This document shows positions 55,104 through 64,000 of a stretch of 64,000 nucleotides of DNA, piece after piece. How positions within the stretch are numbered: position 1 is the first letter of the stretch; every line of letters starts with the position of its first letter. This stretch comes from Prescottella defluvii. Its GTDB lineage: Bacteria > Actinomycetota > Actinomycetes > Mycobacteriales > Mycobacteriaceae. Both the position numbers and the translations under genes were made by a program. Under the pieces are notes generated by a model that ran no database searches, had not been told where the DNA came from, and saw nothing but the letters and a program-made list of their open reading frames with translations. Location: positions 1,054,001 to 1,118,000 of the forward strand of contig CP121458.1 of assembly GCA_029690005.1 (NCBI GenBank), in the 5' to 3' direction.

Positions 55104-55997
55104 TTACGCCGTTTCGGTCCGCAGCCGGGTCAGGCGCATCGCGCCGATCTTCCAGCCGTCGGCCGTCTTCCGGTACTCCTCGCGGTAGTGCCCGTAGCCG
55201 TGCAGGCTCCGCAGTGCGGCTCCGTCGGGCCACCACAGCACGTCCTCCATCGCCCACACGCCGGTGGCGGTGGTGGGGGAGGTGAGGGTGATCTCGGGGG
55301 TGTGGCCGTGGTGGACGGTGGCGACGTCCTCGATGCTCGCGCGCAGGAACGGCATGTACTCCGCCGCCGAATATGTCACGCCACCACCGGTTTCGGTCAT
55401 GTCGATCGTGACGTCGTCGGTGAAGACGGCGGCCAGGCCGTCCCAGTCCTTGGTGTCCATGAGCCGGAAGTAGCGGGCCTTGAGTGCCTTGATCGCCTCG
55501 ATGTCCGCCGCGGCGGTGCGCGGGTTCACGGGGGAGGTGCCGCCGTCCCAGTGCGCGGGACCCGTCCCGAGGACCTCGATCTCGCCCTGTGTGCCACGCA
55601 TGTGCTTGGTGCGGTGGCTCATTCGCCACACTCCGTCGGTGAGCCGCCACTCGTCGTGGTAGTCGCCGAGTGTCGAGAAGCTCAGGCCCTGCAGGTCCCC
55701 GACACCGAGATGCAGATCCGACACGTACGTCCGACTGATCGCGGTGCCGGCGACCGGGTCCACGTCGATCAGCATGTTGCCCAGCAGATGCTGGGTCGGC
55801 CCGCAGTCGTCGAGGAACGAGCGGATCGCGGCTTCCACCTCGCCGGGGCCGTGCAGGATGCCGGTCCCGAGATCCGCGGTGGCGTCGGGCAGCATGATCG
55901 CGTGCAGCACGGGCCAGTCCCGCTCGTCCATCGCACGCGCGAACCGGGTGACGCCGCGTGCGATCTCGCGTTCGGCCAGCAGGATCTCGAGATTCAT
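55104..55997 (-). CDS. Double-domain NTF2/SnoaL-like protein
   Basis: A 297-residue protein with two NTF2-like domains in tandem. Domain one is residues 1-140 (LAEREIARGVTRFARAMDER, THLLGN-type region LLGNMLIDVDPVAG, DYHDEWRLTDGVWRMSHR). Domain two is 160-297 (DIEAIKALKARYFRLMDTKD, HHGHTPEITLTSPTTATG, GYGHYREEYRKTADGWKIG). Domain two is closely related to the tandem genes at 235-1348. The ATG at 55997 has GGAAGGAAG. A fused pair could form the dimer that single-domain members make. Activity unknown. Confidence 0.82.
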   Translation of the reverse strand: MNLEILLAEREIARGVTRFARAMDERDWPVLHAIMLPDATADLGTGILHGPGEVEAAIRSFLDDCGPTQHLLGNMLIDVDPVAGTAISRTYVSDLHLGVGDLQGLSFSTLGDYHDEWRLTDGVWRMSHRTKHMRGTQGEIEVLGTGPAHWDGGTSPVNPRTAAADIEAIKALKARYFRLMDTKDWDGLAAVFTDDVTIDMTETGGGVTYSAAEYMPFLRASIEDVATVHHGHTPEITLTSPTTATGVWAMEDVLWWPDGAALRSLHGYGHYREEYRKTADGWKIGAMRLTRLRTETA

Positions 55998-56029
55998 CGG
56001 TCTTCCTTCCGTGGCGGTGGTGCGAATAC

Positions 56030-56065
56030 GGCTGTGGCTGCGACCTTTCGGTCGCAGCCACAGCC
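56030..56065 (-). terminator. Strong hairpin after the SDR gene at 56081
   Basis: Perfect 16-bp arms GGCTGTGGCTGCGACC (56030-56045) and GGTCGCAGCCACAGCC (56050-56065) with a TTTC loop, 15 bp past the SDR stop. Confidence 0.85.
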
Positions 56066-56080
56066 TGTCGATCTGAAATT

Positions 56081-56872
56081 CTACGAGCGGTTGAGTAGTT
56101 TGCGCATCGCCTCGGCCGCACCCTTGACCATCTTGTCGCGGGGGAAGCCGCTGCGCTTCTGCGCGGCCTCGTAGTTGCCGCCGGCGACCCAGATGGGGCC
56201 GTCGGTGAGGTGCTCGAGACCCTCGCGGGCCGCGTCCTCGGGCTCCTGCACGATCATGCCGGGGATGTCGAAGTTGAGGCCGGCGCGGATCATCGCGGGC
56301 GTGCGGGTGACGCCCAGGACCAGCTCGACGACGTGGACGTTGTACGGCGCCAGTTCCAGCCACAGGCTCTCGGCGAACACCCGGCTGAACGCCTTCGACG
56401 CCGCGTAGATGCTCTGGTGCTCGGAGCCCATGTAGCCGGCCAGCGAGCCGAGCAGCATGATGCCGCCGCGGCCGCGCTCCTTCATCTTCGCGCCGAAGTG
56501 GTGCGACAGCTCGAGCTGCTTGGTGATGTTGAGGTTGACCACACCACCGAAGCCGGCCAGGTCGCCGGTGACGAACTCGTGGCCGTAGCTGTTGGCGCCG
56601 GCGTTGAAGATGAGCAGGCCGACCTCGACGTCGTCGGTGACCTTGCGGATGTGGTCGAGCGCGTCGTCGGCCAGCAGGTCGAGCGACAGCGTGCGGACCT
56701 CGACGCCGTTGGCGCGCACCTTCTCCGCGGTCTCCTCGAGCGGGCCCGGCTTGCGGGCGATCAGCACGAGGTTGAGCCCGGCGCGGCTGAGCTCATCGGC
56801 GAACGCGGCGCCGACGCCCTCGGAGCCGCCCGCGATGACGGCCCACGGTCCGTACTGGTTCTGGTCGATCAT
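56081..56872 (-). CDS. Short-chain dehydrogenase in the kshA operon
   Basis: A 263-residue SDR with AVIAGGSEGVGAAFADELSR near residue 12, NAGANSYG, Ser in MLLGSLAGYMG, YAASK and ELVLGVTRTPAM. The NADP-type Arg follows LVLIARKPG. Members of this group occur in steroid clusters, but their substrate is not established. AGAAGGATC precedes the ATG at 56872. It is transcribed after kshA and the small Cys-rich gene and ends at a strong terminator. Confidence 0.8.
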   Translation of the reverse strand: MIDQNQYGPWAVIAGGSEGVGAAFADELSRAGLNLVLIARKPGPLEETAEKVRANGVEVRTLSLDLLADDALDHIRKVTDDVEVGLLIFNAGANSYGHEFVTGDLAGFGGVVNLNITKQLELSHHFGAKMKERGRGGIMLLGSLAGYMGSEHQSIYAASKAFSRVFAESLWLELAPYNVHVVELVLGVTRTPAMIRAGLNFDIPGMIVQEPEDAAREGLEHLTDGPIWVAGGNYEAAQKRSGFPRDKMVKGAAEAMRKLLNRS

Positions 56873-56900
56873 GAAAGATCCTTCTCGTCGGCAGGGCGAC

Positions 56901-57163
56901 TCAGTGGTCGACGACCTGCGGGGTGGGGACGGGTCCTCGTTGGTGATGGTGAGCCGGCCGTCGAGGGCGGCGACCTGGATCGCCGCGCTCAACGCCTCGC
57001 ATCGCATCACCGGTGCACCGGGCCGGCCTTCACGGCCGACCCACTCGTGGATCTCCAGGCACTTCTCTTGTGCCGTCTCGTCCCACTGAACGGCGGTGTG
57101 CTCCCAGCTGTGCTTGAGGACCTGCACGCAGGCCCCGCAGCGGTCACACTCCAGCGGCTGCAT
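56901..57163 (-). CDS. Small Cys-containing protein coupled to kshA (one frameshift near the end)
   Basis: About 87 residues starting MQPLECDRCGACVQVLKHSW. It contains Cys6, Cys9 and Cys12 (CDRCGAC), then EKCLEIHEWVGREG and MRCEALSAAIQVAALDGR. The CxxCxxC arrangement suggests a metal or iron-sulfur site or redox role. Restoring one C near 56935 ends the protein at 56901 with VPTPQVVDH. Its start overlaps the kshA reading frame by 20 nt, so the two are translationally coupled. It could support electron transfer to the Rieske oxygenase, but it does not look like a KshB reductase and the role is unknown. Confidence 0.6.
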
Positions 57164-58296
57164 TCGCACGCGCCTTCTGCTCGAGGTTGTGCTCGACCAC
57201 CTGGCGCCACGCGGCGACAGCCTTCGTTGTGTCCATCTCGTGCTCGAAACGATCGACCATGTCCGCGGTGATGTCGGCGCGATCGACGTAGAACTGCTCG
57301 TACCAGCGGCGCAGCTGGTAGACCGGGCCGTCCTCCTCGCACAGAAGCGGGTTCTCGATCCGGGTCTTGTTCTTCCAGATCGCGATGTCCTGCTCGAAGC
57401 CCTTGGCGATGAAGTCGCCGAACTTCTGCGCGGTCTCGAGCGCCTTGTCGCCGAGGGCCGGCGACTTCTTGACGATCATGCCGTACATCAGGACGAACTT
57501 GTCCGGCGAAACCGGGTAGTGGCAGTTGATGAGGATCGACTCGACGTCGTAGCCCTCGTACTCGTAGGCGAGGTCGTCGATCATGAATGACGGACCGAAG
57601 TACGACGCGTCGGACCGGCTGCCGAGCATCTGCGGCGTGCCCGAGGCGTGCGGACGCATGTCGGTGCGGGCCTCGCCACGCATGAACTGGCTCGCGACCT
57701 GGCCCTCGAAGACGTTCTTGAAGAACGTCGGGAACGAGTAGTGCACGTAGAAGAAGTGCGCCATGTCGACGATGTTGTCGACGATCTCGCGGCAGTTGGT
57801 CTCGACCTCGGTGGTGTACCAGACCCACTCGGTCCACTCGTCGCTCGTCGCACCGGCGATGCGCGGGATGTACATGTCCTCGTCGGCCGGCGCCTTGCCC
57901 TCGGGGTCGTGCCAGACGAACAGCATGCCGTCCTGGTCGAGGGTGGGCCATGCGCGAGTCTTGGCGACCGGGGGACGCGGCGGGCGTAAGGGATGTCGGT
58001 GCAGCGGCCCTTGCCGTTCCAGCGCCAGTCGTGGAACGGACACGCGACCGCGTCGCCCTTGATCTCGCCCTGGCTCAGGTCGCCACCCATGTGCCGGCAG
58101 TAGGCGTCGAGGATCTGCAGTTCGCCCTTGCTGTCGGCGAAGACGACCAGCTTGGTGCCGAAGGCGTGGACCGAGTGCGGCTTGCCGTCCTTGAACGACT
58201 CGGACAGGCCCAGGCAGTGCCAACCGCGTGCGAAGCGGGTGGGGCGCTGCCGGCAACGATCTCGCGGACTTCGGGCTCTTCGGACTTGAGGGTCAC
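57144..58296 (-). CDS. kshA: 3-Ketosteroid 9-alpha-hydroxylase, oxygenase component (two frameshifts)
   Basis: About 384 residues with missing Cs near 57982 and 58232. The Rieske [2Fe-2S] ligands are Cys67, His69, Cys86 and His89 (CRHMGGDLSQG and CPFHDW). The mononuclear iron motif lies in NIVDMAHFFYVHYSFP. KshA with its reductase KshB hydroxylates C9 of 3-keto-4-ene or 1,4-diene steroids; with KstD this opens ring B. The GTG at 58296 has AAAGGA 10 nt upstream. It is divergent from hsaA; two operator candidates sit between them. Confidence 0.9.
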
Positions 58297-58331
58297 TTCG
58301 TCCGTCCTTTCAGGGAAATGCAATCTCGAGT

Positions 58332-58345
58332 TCAGACGCGTTCGA
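58332..58345. promoter_or_regulatory. Possible KstR-type operator before kshA
   Basis: TCAGACGCGTTCGA differs from TnnAACnnGTTnnA at one fixed position. It lies 36 bp before the kshA start. Confidence 0.4.
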
Positions 58346-58444
58346 ATGTCGAGCGCTGGCCGTGGGTGAGCGTCTCCGTGCGGAGGATGCACCGGTGGCA
58401 TTGACGGCCACGCTAGGTGACACCTATCACCCGGATTTCCGCAG

Positions 58445-58459
58445 TCCCACTGGGCGGGA
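58445..58459. promoter_or_regulatory. 15-bp palindromic element between kshA and hsaA
   Basis: TCCCACTGGGCGGGA matches TCCCRCTGAGYGGGA except for A to G at one position. It is 149 bp before kshA and 145 bp before hsaA. Confidence 0.6.
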
Positions 58460-58603
58460 CCGCCGACGGGCGGAAGCGTGGGTGCCGGTCGGAATCGGGC
58501 GAAGGGGACTCCCGCAGGACGGGTTTCCGGAATCCGGCCCTGACCATGCGGGTACCCCCAATCCCGACATGCGACCCGGTCCGGGGTCGCGAAGGAGCAC
58601 CAC

Positions 58604-59769
58604 ATGGCCCACGAGGTTCTGCGGTCGGTTCGCGAGTTACTGCCCGCCATCGCCGATCGTGCACAGACTGTCGACGACTCCCGCCGCGTATCCGATCAGT
58701 CGATCCGGGACCTGAGCGCCGCCGGTGTCTTCCGGATGCTGCAGCCTGCGCGGTACGGCGGTCTCGAGGCGAACCCCGTCGAGTTCTACGAGGTGGTTCG
58801 GGCGATCTCGGGTGCCTGCGGGTCGACGGGGTGGGTCGCGTCGGTGCTGGGTGTGCACCCGTGGCACCTGGGCCTGTTCGACGTCCGCGCGCAGGACGAG
58901 GTGTGGGGCCAGGACAGCTCGGTTCTCGTGTCGTCCGCGTATGCGCCTGTCGGAGAACTGATTCCGGTGGAGGGCGGCTACGAGCTGTCGGGTAGTTGGC
59001 GCTTCTCGTCGGGCTGTGACCACGCGTCGTGGGCGCTGCTCGGCGCCCTCGTGGTCTGCGAGGACCGGCGCCCCGTCGACTTCATGACCGTCATCGTGCC
59101 GCGCACCGACTATCGGATCAACGACGTGTGGGACGTCGTGGGTCTGCGGGGTACGGCGAGCAACGAGATCACCGTCGAGAAGGCGTTCGTGCCCGAGTAC
59201 CGGGTACTGCGCAACTACGACGCGGCCCAGTTGCGGGCTCCGGGAACCAAGATCAACACGGCGCCGCTGTACAAGTTGCCGTTCGGGCGATCTTCACCAG
59301 CGCGGTCGCGGCCCCGGTGATCGGCACGGTCGCCGGCTGTTACGAGATCTACCTGAACGCGATGCGCGACCGCGTCCGGCTCAGCCTCGGCGGCGGGCGG
59401 TTCGCCGAGGACCAGTTCGCGCAGGTCGCGGTCGCGCGGGCATCGTCCGAGATCGACGCGGCCATCCTGCAGATGGACCGCAACATCCGGGAACTGGTCG
59501 AGTTGGCCGAGGAGGGGCAGCCTCTGCCGATGAGCAAGCGGCTGCGGGTGCGCCGCGACCAGGTCCGCGGCACCGAGCGGGCGCTCGAGGCGATCGACCT
59601 GCTGTTCAAGACCGCGGGAGGTAACTCGCTCAACCGCGGGAACCCGATCGAACGGGCGTGGCGCGACGCGCACGCGGGCAGCGTGCACGTCGCCAACGAC
59701 GCCGAACGCGCCCTCTCCATGTACGGGCGGGGCGCGTTCGGGCTGCCGGTCGAGGACAACCTGGTCTAG
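58604..59769 (+). CDS. hsaA: 3-HSA hydroxylase oxygenase component, HsaA (one frameshift)
   Basis: About 389 residues after restoring a G near 59290. It aligns closely with M. tuberculosis HsaA: LRSVRELLPAIADRAQTVDD, GVFRMLQPARYGGLEANPVE, CGSTGWVASVLGVHPWHLGL, SSAYAP, SGSWRFSSGCDHASWALLGA, VWDVVGLRGTASNEITVEKA and AWRDAHAGSVHVANDAERAL. HsaA uses FADH2 from HsaB to hydroxylate 3-HSA at C4. This copy is the better HsaA match of the two in the window. It is convergent with the KstD-like gene. Confidence 0.87.
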
Positions 59770-59794
59770 TGACCGGTCGTCCCCGACCGCAACG

Positions 59795-61340
59795 TCAGTC
59801 GGCCAGGATGTGCTGGACGGCGCGGTACGAGAACACCATCGCCGTGCCGAGCGGCACGCCGGGACCGGGGTAGAACGCGCCGCTGACCGACGCGCTCGTG
59901 TTGCCGGCCGCGTACAGGCCCTCGATCGGGGTGCCGTCCGCGGTGAGCACGCGCGCGTCGGCGTCGGTGACGAGGCCGCCCTTGGTGCCCAGATCGCTCA
60001 GCACGATCTTCGCGGCGAAGAAGGGGCCGTTCGCGATCGCGGTCAGTGCGTTGTTGGGGCCGCCGTTCGGCGGGCAGAAGAACGCGTCGTACGGGTCCTC
60101 GCCGCGGTGGAACCGCTCGTCGACGCCGTGCTTGGCATAGTCGTTGAACTGCTCGACCGTCGCGCGCAGCGCATCGGCCGGGATGCCGGTCTTCTCGGCG
60201 AGCCCCTCGAGCGTGTCCGCCTGGACCCACGTGCCGGCCTCGAGATGCTTCGCGGGCGCGGTGTTCGGGATGCAGATCGCGGGCAGCTCCGCCACCCTCG
60301 CGCGAGTCGAAGATCAGGTACGACGGGATGGTGCGCCCGTCTCCGGTCGCCTTGTCGTGGGCGTCCATCGCGCGGCCGAACTGGTCGTACGGCAGCGACT
60401 CGTTGAGGTAGCGCTCGCCGCGCGCGTCGACGAGGACGCCGCCGCGGACGCCGACCATGAACGCCGCGGAGCCGTCCGGCTGCTCGACGCCGGGGCAGAA
60501 CCACGCCTGGTCCAGCAGCGCCGTGGCACCGCCCACCGCGACGCCGGCTGCGATCGCAGTGCCGGTGTTGGCGCCGAACGGGCCCATGCTCCAGGCGGCG
60601 TCACCCGGGGTGCCGGCCTGCTCGCGCATCTCGGCGTTGCCCTCGATGCCGCCGGCCGCCATCAGCACGCCGCGGCGCGCCTTGATCCGCAGCTGCTCGC
60701 CGTTCGCCACCGCGACGACACCGACCACGCGGCCGTCCTCGACGACAAGCTCGGTGAGCTCGGTGCCGGTGCGCAGCTCGGCGTTGCCGGTGCCCTGGAC
60801 CGCGGCGAGCAGGCGGCCGATCAGCGCGCGTCCGCCGATGAGCTTGCCGGGGGCGTGGCCCTGGCCGGTGCGGTCCTGGTCGAGCTCGGGGCGGACCTTG
60901 TCGGCGAGGTCACCGATGTCGGCGGGGTCGAGGTCGAGCGGGTTGATCGAACGGCCGCTGTCCATCCGACCCTCGGCCTTGTAATAGTCGGGGAAGGCGC
61001 GGTACTCGACCTCGATGTTCGGGTCCTTCTCCAGGAGCTCGACGACGGCCGGCGCGGTGGCGACGAACGCCTCCTGGCGCTCGCTCTCGGCGTCGCCCAG
61101 CAGGCTCCGCAGATACGTGCGGGCGTTCTCCGTCGAGTCCTGCAGACCGGCGCGTTCCTGGACCTGGGTGCCGGGCAACCAGATTGACGCGCCCGAGTAC
61201 GAGGAGGTTCCGCCGAACAGGTCGGTCTTCTCCAGGACGACCGTCTTCAGCCCCTGCGCTGCGGCGGTGTATGCGCCGGTCAGCGCGCCGCCACCGGAGC
61301 CGACGACGACGACGTCGCACTCGGTAGTCCAATCCTGCAT
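59795..61340 (-). CDS. FAD-dependent 3-ketosteroid dehydrogenase-like protein (one frameshift)
   Basis: About 515 residues with one extra G in a GGG run near 60292. FAD motif VVVVGSGGGALTGAYTAAAQ is at the N-terminus, then TDLFGGTSSYSGASIWLPGT. The C-terminus reads LSDLGTKGGLVTDADARVLT and AAGNTSASVSGAFYPGPGVP. The family includes KstD, 3-ketosteroid delta4-(5-alpha)-dehydrogenase and fumarate-reductase-like proteins. SGAFYPGPG in place of the NEYAGAG seen in the gene at 24755 fits the delta4-dehydrogenase side, though this is uncertain. It faces a KstR-family regulator across a 192-bp divergent promoter region. Confidence 0.78.
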
Positions 61341-61412
61341 GGTTGTGTCCTCCATCGATTTCGGGTTCGATGTGGAACGCAATCGCAGGTGCTTGTTCCG
61401 GGACAGCGGGAC

Positions 61413-61427
61413 TCCCACTCAGCGGAA
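61413..61427. promoter_or_regulatory. 15-bp palindromic element between the KstD-like and TetR genes
   Basis: TCCCACTCAGCGGAA is a good match to the palindromic consensus with C as central base. It is located 73 bp before the KstD-like start and 106 bp before the regulator. Confidence 0.58.
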
Positions 61428-61532
61428 ACGAGCGGTGGCTCGTCGCCTGACTTGACGTCGGGTGGGAGCATTTCAGTGTGCGGCGCGCCCCGCGACGCAC
61501 GGTTGGACGAAGAGAGAGCAGGGGGATACACG

Positions 61533-62171
61533 GTGCCGAGAGTCGCCGAGGCGCGGGACGCAGCCGAGCCGAGTTCGGCCGAGCAGCGGGCACGGTTTGC
61601 GCGCATGCTCGACGCCGCGGCTCAGCTGGGCACCGAGAAGGAACTCGAGCGGGTCCAGATGCACGAGGTCGCGAAGCTTGCGGGCGTCGCGATCGGCACG
61701 CTCTACCGGTACTTCCCGTCCAAGACGCATCTGTTCGTCGCGGTGATGGTCGACCAGATCGACCAGATGAGCGAGGGTTTCGCGCGACGGGCGCAGCCGG
61801 CGCCGACGCCGCAGGACGAGATCTTCGAGACCCTGCTCCGGGCCACACGCGCTCTGCTGCGCCGGCCGCTGTTGGCGAACGCGATGATCCAGTCGACGAG
61901 TACCGCCAAGGTCACCGCGATTCCCGATGTGGCGCGCGTGGACCGGCAGTTCCGCGATGTGCTGTTCGAGGCGGCCGGTCTGGAGCAGGTCACGGAGAAC
62001 GACTCGGTCCTGGTCCGTTTACTGGTCTCGGCGTGGTTCGGGATCATCCAGTCCTGCCTCAACGGGCGGATCTCCGTCCCGGATGCCGAGGAGGACCTGC
62101 GCACGGCGTGCCGACTGCTGCTGGCCGATCTGTCGAACGCGCAGCTACCGCCGGCCATCGAGACGGCTTAA
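61533..62171 (+). CDS. kstR: TetR-family regulator, KstR-like
   Basis: About 212 residues from GTG 61533 with AGGGGG upstream. The DNA-binding helix region QRARFARMLDAAAQLGTEKE and VQMHEVAKLAGVAIGTLYRY, FPSKTHLFVAVM is close to KstR (which has VQMRAVADRADVAVGTLYRY). KstR represses early cholesterol genes and is released by CoA thioesters of C27 steroid acids. In mycobacteria kstR lies next to fadE34, and a FadE34-like gene follows here at 63582. The Rhodococcus cluster for bile acids has its own KstR paralogue, so the exact orthology is open. A strong terminator follows. Confidence 0.75.
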   Translation: MPRVAEARDAAEPSSAEQRARFARMLDAAAQLGTEKELERVQMHEVAKLAGVAIGTLYRYFPSKTHLFVAVMVDQIDQMSEGFARRAQPAPTPQDEIFETLLRATRALLRRPLLANAMIQSTSTAKVTAIPDVARVDRQFRDVLFEAAGLEQVTENDSVLVRLLVSAWFGIIQSCLNGRISVPDAEEDLRTACRLLLADLSNAQLPPAIETA

Positions 62172-62189
62172 CTGAAACGAATTTCATCA

Positions 62190-62223
62190 TCCGGCCCCGC
62201 GGGTTCTCCCGCGGGGCCGGATT
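62190..62223 (+). terminator. Terminator after the KstR-like gene
   Basis: Perfect 15-bp arms ATCCGGCCCCGCGGG (62190-62204) and CCCGCGGGGCCGGAT (62209-62223) with a TTCT loop. Confidence 0.85.
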
Positions 62224-62282
62224 CGTCTGCGGGGTGGGTCCTGACTCGGGGTCTCTCGCGTCCATTGCCCTGATCGCGAAAG

Positions 62283-62296
62283 TAGAATACATTCCA
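62283..62296. promoter_or_regulatory. Possible KstR-type operator before the FadA5-like thiolase
   Basis: TAGAATACATTCCA follows the spacing of TnnAACnnGTTnnA with C to T and G to A at the two symmetric inner positions. It lies 80 bp before the thiolase start in an A/T-richer segment that looks like a promoter. Confidence 0.45.
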
Positions 62297-62303
62297 AAAA
62301 TGA

Positions 62304-63539
<1,236 letters not shown>

Positions 63540-63581
63540 TCCCGATTCCATAGAGCCGCTTCTACTTCCGAGGACTATTCG

Positions 63582-64000
63582 ATGACCATTGGACTGAGTG
63601 ACGAAGACCGCGAACTCCGCGACTCCGTGCGTGGCTGGGCCGCGCGCCATGCGACGCCGACCGTGATCCGGGAGGCCGTCGAGGCCAAGGCCGAGACGCG
63701 TCCCGCGTACTGGGGCTCGCTCGCCGAACTCGGCATGCTGGGCCTGCACTTGCCAGAGGAGGTCGGCGGCGCCGGGTACGGCCTGGTCGAACTCGCCATC
63801 GTCACCGAGGAACTCGGCCGGGCCATGGTGCCGGGTCCGTTCCTGCCCACCGCCGTCGTGTCGACCGTGCTGAACGAGGCTGGCCACACCGCCGAGCTGG
63901 CGGGACTGGCCGACGGCACCCTGTTCGGCGCGGCGTCGCTGCAGCCGGGCGGGCTGAAGCTGGTGCGCGACGGTGGCAAGGCGACGCTTTCGGGCACGTC
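63582..64000 (+). CDS. Acyl-CoA dehydrogenase, FadE34-like, N-terminal part, runs off the window
   Basis: The first 139 residues: MTIGLSDEDRELRDSVRGWA, FWGSLAELGMLGLHLPEEV-type region, GGAGYGLVELAIVTEELGRA, MVPGPFLPTAVVS. This N-terminal arrangement fits the double-length FadE34 type (about 700 residues) of steroid clusters, which dehydrogenates side-chain acyl-CoA thioesters. The start ATG at 63582 has a CGAGGA ribosome site. Its length cannot be confirmed here. Confidence 0.75.
   Translation, partial: MTIGLSDEDRELRDSVRGWAARHATPTVIREAVEAKAETRPAYWGSLAELGMLGLHLPEEVGGAGYGLVELAIVTEELGRAMVPGPFLPTAVVSTVLNEAGHTAELAGLADGTLFGAASLQPGGLKLVRDGGKATLSGT

Larger units (their letters stand above)
58297..58603. 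other. Divergent kshA/hsaA promoter region
   Basis: About 307 bp with no gene. It holds a KstR-like site at 58332 and a good copy of the 15-bp palindrome at 58445, roughly equidistant from both starts. Confidence 0.65.

Overview
The window looks like chromosomal DNA from a high-GC, mycolic-acid-containing actinobacterium, most likely Rhodococcus or a close relative. The evidence is GC-rich coding with strong third-position bias, an antigen-85-type mycolyltransferase, KstR-, KstR2- and IclR-like regulators, a class I cholesterol oxidase, steroid ring-degradation genes (kshA, kstD, hsaA, hsaB, hsaC and hsaD homologues), and a cyclohexanone monooxygenase closely resembling characterised Rhodococcus enzymes. 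Over twenty conserved genes are each broken by one or two single-base frameshifts, mostly a lost C or G in a short homopolymer. I read these as sequence errors in a draft assembly rather than mass pseudogenisation, and give each such gene one full-length entry with the break noted.

Layout. (1) 0-31 kb is a steroid/terpenoid region. It holds old-yellow-enzyme reductases, several NTF2/SnoaL-like proteins, a KstR2-like TetR regulator, an aldehyde dehydrogenase, a limonene-monooxygenase-like operon, housekeeping genes (AlkA-type glycosylase, RNase H), cholesterol oxidase, SDRs, a FadD19-like steroid CoA ligase, an IclR regulator and a ring-cleavage group hsaB / hsaD-kstD-small ORF-hsaA-like-hsaC. 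A mycolyltransferase and a DUF72 protein follow. (2) 31-53.5 kb is a catabolic island that looks foreign to the steroid genes. A leftward operon (acyl-CoA dehydrogenase, type III CoA-transferase, SDR, MaoC hydratase, thiolase) makes a full beta-oxidation turn. Next come a LysR regulator and the cyclohexanone-to-adipate set: zinc alcohol dehydrogenase, aldehyde dehydrogenase, lactone hydrolase and cyclohexanone monooxygenase. A rightward operon then carries DUF485 plus a sodium:solute symporter, acyl-CoA dehydrogenase, MaoC hydratase, Ltp2-like retro-aldolase, DUF35 partner and acyl-CoA ligase. An AcoR-type activator and a TetR repressor close the island. (3) 53.6-64 kb starts with a scar of two truncated genes, then returns to steroid genes: lipoprotein, a double NTF2 protein, SDR, a small Cys-rich protein, kshA, hsaA, a KstD-like dehydrogenase, a KstR-family regulator, a FadA5-like thiolase and the start of a FadE34-like acyl-CoA dehydrogenase.

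How the genes fit together. The island can be read as one pathway. A cycloalkylacetic acid (for example cyclohexylacetate) is imported, CoA-activated, dehydrogenated and hydrated to a beta-hydroxy tertiary alcohol thioester. The Ltp2/DUF35 pair then splits it into acetyl-CoA and cyclohexanone. The monooxygenase makes caprolactone, which is hydrolysed and oxidised to adipate, and the beta-oxidation operon takes adipyl-CoA to succinyl-CoA and acetyl-CoA. This would give genes to the (1-hydroxycyclohexan-1-yl)acetyl-CoA lyase reaction. It is inference from gene content and is the main finding here.

Regulation shows in repeated palindromes. A 15-bp element (consensus TCCCRCTGAGYGGGA) lies in eight intergenic regions of the steroid parts, including the promoter of the IclR gene, and I did not find it in the island. 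A different element (AACGTACGAYCGTT) is shared by the TetR promoter and the symporter promoter of the island, with a weaker copy before the AcoR-type gene. KstR2-like sites lie around the KstR2-like regulator and before the second reductase gene.
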